Assembly: GCA_002405995.1 (NCBI GenBank)
Contig: DHMW01000054.1
Location: 1,348 to 9,590 of the forward strand
Reading direction: 5' to 3'
Source of the DNA: Oscillospiraceae bacterium UBA4632
Lineage (GTDB): Bacteria > Bacillota > Clostridia > Oscillospirales > Oscillospiraceae
DNA length: 8,243 nucleotides
Shown here: piece by piece, positions 5,382-8,243 of the stretch
Position numbering within the stretch: the first letter of the stretch is position 1
Layout: every line of letters starts with the position of its first letter
Made by a program: the position numbers and the translations under genes
Notes under the pieces: model-generated
What the model was told of the DNA's origin: nothing
The model's database searches: none
What the model saw: only the letters and a program-made list of their open reading frames with translations

Positions 5382-6506
5382 ATGGCAGTGATCGAATACG
5401 ATTCCTACAAGCAGAAGCTGCTTGCGATGGACGAAACGTTTGAAAACCTCTTTAAGGCGCTGGAGATCGAGCAGTCCCGCCGCGAGCTCCAGCGGCTGGA
5501 GCTGGAGGCCCACGAGGAGGGCTTCTGGAACGATCTGGAACGCTCGCAGAAAAACCAGATGCGCTCCAAGCAGCTGCAAAATAAGATCCACCGCTACGAA
5601 AAGCTCGTTTCCGCGCGCGACGATCTGCTCGCGCTGACCGAGATGGGCACGGAGATGGACGACGCGAGCCTGCTGCCGGAGCTGGAGGAGGGCTACGGGA
5701 AGCTGGAGGCCGAGATGGAGCAGGCGCGGCTGACGACGCTGCTCTCCGGCGAGTACGACAACTGCAACGCCATCCTGACGTTCCACGCCGGTGCTGGCGG
5801 CACCGAGGCGCAGGACTGGGCGCAGATGCTCTACCGCATGTATATGCAGTGGGCGAACAAGCACGGCTTTGAGTTCGAGATGCTCGACTATCTCGACGGC
5901 GACGAGGCCGGCCTCAAGAGCGCAACGGTCATGGTCAGGGGCGAGAACGCCTATGGCTATCTCAAGGGCGAAAACGGCGTGCACCGCCTCGTCCGCGTTT
6001 CCCCGTTCGACGCCAACGCCCGCCGGCAGACGAGCTTTGCCGCGCTCGAGGTCATGCCCGAGCTGCCCGAGGATATCGAGGTCGAGATCCGGCCCGAGGA
6101 CATTGAGATGCAGGTCTACCGCTCCAGCGGCGCGGGCGGCCAGCACGTCAACAAGACGTCCTCTGCCGTCCGCCTGATCCACAAGCCCACCGGTATCGTC
6201 ACCGCCTGCCAGACGCAGCGCTCGCAGTTCCAGAACCGCGACTACGCCATGCAGATGCTGAAATCCAAGCTGATGGAGCTCAAGATCCAGCAGCACGCGG
6301 AAAAGGTGTCCGACATCAAGGGCGTGCAGCTGAAGATCGAGTGGGGCAGCCAGATCCGTTCCTACGTTTTCATGCCCTACCAGCTCGTTAAGGATATGCG
6401 CACCGACTATGAGACCGGCAACATCCAGGCGGTCATGGACGGCGACCTGGACGGCTTTATCAACGCCTATCTCACCAAATCCGCCAACGGCGAACTCAAA
6501 AAGTAA
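5382..6506 (+). CDS. prfB: peptide chain release factor 2 (RF2)
   Basis: RF2 recognises UGA and UAA in the ribosomal A site and triggers release of the finished protein. The 374-residue product has the family order: an N-terminal helical domain (1-120), the GAGGTEAQDW block (137-146), the RF2-specific codon-reading tripeptide SPF (207-209) and the catalytic loop GGQ (252-254) within SGAGGQHVNKTSSAVR. The SPF motif separates it from RF1, which has PxT. The ATG at 5382 has AGGAG eight bases upstream. Many bacteria autoregulate prfB with an in-frame UGA and +1 frameshift near codon 25. By alignment with the remembered Bacillus and E. coli proteins that site falls near residues 26-27 (GCG CTG at 5457-5462). 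There is no stop and no CTTTGA slippery sequence, so this gene is read in one frame and must be controlled another way or not at all. Confidence 0.97.
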   Translation: MAVIEYDSYKQKLLAMDETFENLFKALEIEQSRRELQRLELEAHEEGFWNDLERSQKNQMRSKQLQNKIHRYEKLVSARDDLLALTEMGTEMDDASLLPELEEGYGKLEAEMEQARLTTLLSGEYDNCNAILTFHAGAGGTEAQDWAQMLYRMYMQWANKHGFEFEMLDYLDGDEAGLKSATVMVRGENAYGYLKGENGVHRLVRVSPFDANARRQTSFAALEVMPELPEDIEVEIRPEDIEMQVYRSSGAGGQHVNKTSSAVRLIHKPTGIVTACQTQRSQFQNRDYAMQMLKSKLMELKIQQHAEKVSDIKGVQLKIEWGSQIRSYVFMPYQLVKDMRTDYETGNIQAVMDGDLDGFINAYLTKSANGELKK

Positions 6507-6512
6507 AAAATG

Positions 6513-6544
6513 ATTCCGGCGCGGCAAGCGCCGGAATTTTATAT
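6513..6544 (+). terminator. prfB terminator with a short T-tail
   Basis: There is a perfect 10-bp stem, ATTCCGGCGC (6513-6522) with GCGCCGGAAT (6528-6537), and a GGCAA loop. It is followed only by TTTATAT, so the tail is weak in the plus direction. Upstream A residues give a better T-run on the minus strand. Some readthrough into the MATE gene is plausible. Confidence 0.72.
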
Positions 6545-6565
6545 GCTGCATTCGGGGGAGGAACC

Positions 6566-7918
6566 ATGGAAGAAAATATCAGAGAAAACAAGATGGGCAC
6601 GATGCCCGTCGGGAGGCTCCTGGCCGACATGGCGGCGCCGATGATGGTGTCGATGCTCTTTCAGGCGCTTTACAACATCGTGGACAGCGTGTTCGTCGCG
6701 CGGCTGAGCCAGGACGCGATGAACGCCGTGTCGCTCGCCTTCCCGCTGCAAACACTCTGCATCGCCTTTTCCGTCGGCACGGGCGTCGGGATGAACGCGC
6801 TGCTGTCGCGCTCGCTCGGCGAAAAGGACCAGCAGGCGGCGGACCGCGCCGCCGGCACGGGGCTGTTCCTCACGCTCTGCACCGCTGCGGCCTTCGCCGT
6901 GCTCGGTCTTTCCCTCGCCGGCCCGTTTTTCCGCTTTCAGACCGACAACGCGCAGATCATCGCCTACGGGCGCGACTACGTCGCGATCTGCATCGGCGTT
7001 TCCGCCGCGCTTTTCCTTCAGGTCTACGGCGAGCGGCTGCTGCAATCCACCGGCCGCACGAACCTCTCCATGATCTCGCAGATCGCGGGCGCGGTGTGCA
7101 ACATCGTGCTCGATCCGATCATGATCTTCGGGCTTTGCGGCTTTCCGCGCATGGAGGTGGCGGGCGCGGCGCTCGCCACGGTCATCGGCCAGTTCGTCGG
7201 CGCGGGGCTGGGGCTGTACCTCAACCTGAAAAAGAATCCCGAGGTCCATCTGCGCGCGAAGGATATCCGCCCCCACCGCGCCACGGTGGCGGAGATCTAC
7301 GCCGTCGGCATCCCGTCGATCATCATGCAGTCCATCGGCTCGGTGATGACGTTCGGCATGAACAAGATCCTCATTTCCTTCACCGAGGCGGCGACGGCGG
7401 TGTTCGGCGCGTACTTCAAGCTGCAAAGCTTCATCTTCATGCCCTGCTTCGGGCTGAACAACGCGATGGTGCCCATCGTGTCGTACAACTACGGCGCGCA
7501 GAAGTATGACCGCGTGCGCAGGACCGTGCGCCTGACCGTCATCACGGCCGTGAGCATCATGTGCGTCGGCTGCGCGCTGTTTGAACTGCTCCCCGGCACG
7601 CTGCTGACGCTTTTCTCCCCTACGGACGAGATGCTTTCCATCGGCAAGACGGCGCTGCGCATCATCGGCATCCACTTCCCGTTCGCGGGCTTCTGCATCA
7701 TCGCCGGCAGCGCGTGCCAGGCACTCGGGCGGCCGGTCTACGCGCTCATCAATTCCGTCTGCCGCCAGATCGTGGTGCTGCTGCCCACGGCCTACCTGCT
7801 GTCACTGACAGGGCGGCTGGAGCTGGTGTGGCTGGCGTTTCCGATCGCGGAGATCGTGAGCGTGATCCTCAACTCCGTATTCCTGCGCAAGACCTTCCGG
7901 GCGTCGATCGAAAGATAA
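6566..7918 (+). CDS. MATE-family multidrug/toxin efflux transporter (MepA-like)
   Basis: This 450-residue inner-membrane antiporter would export organic cations or other toxic compounds using a Na+ or H+ gradient. About twelve hydrophobic segments in two six-helix bundles are visible. Family signatures include PMMVSMLFQALYNIVDSVFV (25-44) in helix 1, the loop SLGEKDQQAA (83-92), AGAVCNIVLDPIMIFG (174-189) in the first half, and NNAMVPIVSYNYGAQKYDRV (298-317) in the second half. Length is normal for the family. The ATG at 6566 has GGGGGAGG (6554-6561) only four bases upstream. I see no convincing promoter in the 59 bases between prfB and this gene; that gap is filled by the prfB terminator, so expression may depend on readthrough. 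It ends at the bidirectional terminator shared with rpsR. The substrate is not predictable. A neighbouring regulator is absent. Confidence 0.94.
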   Translation: MEENIRENKMGTMPVGRLLADMAAPMMVSMLFQALYNIVDSVFVARLSQDAMNAVSLAFPLQTLCIAFSVGTGVGMNALLSRSLGEKDQQAADRAAGTGLFLTLCTAAAFAVLGLSLAGPFFRFQTDNAQIIAYGRDYVAICIGVSAALFLQVYGERLLQSTGRTNLSMISQIAGAVCNIVLDPIMIFGLCGFPRMEVAGAALATVIGQFVGAGLGLYLNLKKNPEVHLRAKDIRPHRATVAEIYAVGIPSIIMQSIGSVMTFGMNKILISFTEAATAVFGAYFKLQSFIFMPCFGLNNAMVPIVSYNYGAQKYDRVRRTVRLTVITAVSIMCVGCALFELLPGTLLTLFSPTDEMLSIGKTALRIIGIHFPFAGFCIIAGSACQALGRPVYALINSVCRQIVVLLPTAYLLSLTGRLELVWLAFPIAEIVSVILNSVFLRKTFRASIER

Positions 7919-7936
7919 CGGCGCCCTGCGGGCGAA

Positions 7937-7968
7937 AAAAGGAGCCGTCCTGCCGGACGGCTCCTTTT
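7937..7968. terminator. bidirectional terminator between the MATE gene and rpsR
   Basis: AAAAGGAGCCGTCC (7937-7950) pairs perfectly with GGACGGCTCCTTTT (7955-7968) around a TGCC loop, a 14-bp dyad. It gives TTTT on the plus strand and TTTTTT (from 7935-7940) on the minus strand. It serves both convergent genes. A small hairpin, CGCCC/GGGCG (7922-7934), lies beside it. Confidence 0.9.
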
Positions 7969-7982
7969 GCAGCATGTGTTCC

Positions 7983-8240
7983 TTATTCGGTGACGAAGGG
8001 GAGCAGAGCGATCTGACGGGCGCGCTTGATCGCCTCGGTCAGCTGGCGCTGATGCATCGCGCAGGTGCCCGTGGTCCTGCGGGGCAGGATCTTGGAGCGC
8101 TCGGAGATGAAGCGGCGCAGCTTGGCGGCGTCCTTATAGTCGATATACTCGCACTTGTCAACGCAGAACTGGCACACCTTTTTGCGCTTGCGGTTCGGGC
8201 CGCCGGCGCGAGGGGCTCTGTTTTCGCGTTCCATAGCCAT
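7983..8240 (-). CDS. rpsR: 30S ribosomal protein S18, zinc-ligand (C+) form
   Basis: S18 is a small primary-shell protein of the 30S platform that partners S6. The 85-residue product has the S18 hallmarks IDYKD (33-37), LRRFISERSKILPRRTTGTC (41-60) and HQRQLTEAIKRARQIALLPF (63-82). Residues C23 and C26 (CQFC), C60 and H63 form the CxxC...CxxH set found in zinc-binding S18 proteins; the Bacillus and E. coli S18 proteins, as I recall them, lack most of this set. C30 is an extra cysteine. The N-terminus is basic and likely disordered. Starts at 8240 (MAMEREN) and 8234 (MEREN) are both possible; the ribosome binding site is cut off by the window edge only three bases upstream of the first. Usual neighbours rpsF and ssb would lie to the right. 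It ends at the terminator shared with the MATE gene. Confidence 0.96.
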   Translation of the reverse strand: MAMERENRAPRAGGPNRKRKKVCQFCVDKCEYIDYKDAAKLRRFISERSKILPRRTTGTCAMHQRQLTEAIKRARQIALLPFVTE

Positions 8241-8243
8241 GGA

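Noticed and set aside
4907..5383. 158-codon minus-strand frame across the intergenic region
   Set aside because: It begins within the prfB start region and runs antisense through two terminators and three promoters; Cys/Lys/Ser-rich translation with no plausible ribosome binding site.
5349..6551. 400-codon open frame on the minus strand opposite prfB
   Set aside because: Its composition is a mirror of the prfB codons, it has no family motif or ribosome binding site, and it spans both the prfB promoter edge and the terminator.
6539..7675. 378-codon minus-strand frame opposite the MATE gene
   Set aside because: It is His/Arg/Asp-rich low-complexity sequence typical of antisense shadows; the plus-strand MATE protein accounts for the region.

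Overview
The window looks like chromosome from a GC-rich Firmicute, most likely a clostridial (Oscillospiraceae-like) gut bacterium. The reasons are strong AGGAG/GGGG Shine-Dalgarno sites, sigma-A type promoters with near-consensus TATAAT boxes, compact GC hairpin plus T-tract terminators, a MepA-like MATE gene, and proteins (RF2, MnmG, S18) that resemble Firmicute versions. The genus assignment is inference. I see no insertion sequence, phage gene, CRISPR array, tRNA or rRNA.

Layout. Positions 1-161 (minus) hold the N-terminus of mnmG, a tRNA wobble-uridine modification enzyme. A membrane-anchored metallophosphoesterase (166-1023, minus) lies four bases upstream of it, so the two are probably co-transcribed and translationally coupled. 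Their promoter (1095-1124) is interlocked with the terminator (1054-1094) of the preceding unit. That unit is a two-gene ABC transporter operon on the minus strand: a MacB/LolD-type ATPase (4219-4923) followed by a 1018-residue FtsX-like permease (1131-4187) with a long, internally duplicated coiled coil. Its promoter lies at 4962-4990.

Positions 4924-5381 are a dense regulatory region. They hold divergent promoters, an inverted repeat (4985-5012), and a tiny self-contained plus-strand transcription unit: promoter 5057-5085, a 25-34 codon reading frame ending in TGA at 5202-5204, a hairpin over that stop codon, and a strong terminator at 5220-5251. A second, weaker terminator-like hairpin (5272-5313) precedes the prfB promoter (5313-5341). 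prfB (5382-6506, plus) encodes release factor 2 in one uninterrupted frame, without the programmed UGA frameshift used by many bacteria.

Downstream are a short-tailed terminator (6513-6544), a MATE-family efflux gene (6566-7918, plus), a symmetrical bidirectional terminator (7937-7968), and the convergent gene rpsR for ribosomal protein S18 in its zinc-ligand form (7983-8240, minus).

Three genes serve translation (mnmG, prfB, rpsR) and two units are membrane transporters. The least explained element is the small transcription unit between the ABC operon and prfB. It may encode an unknown small protein, be a small RNA, or, more speculatively, be a UGA-terminated leader that links RF2 activity to prfB expression.
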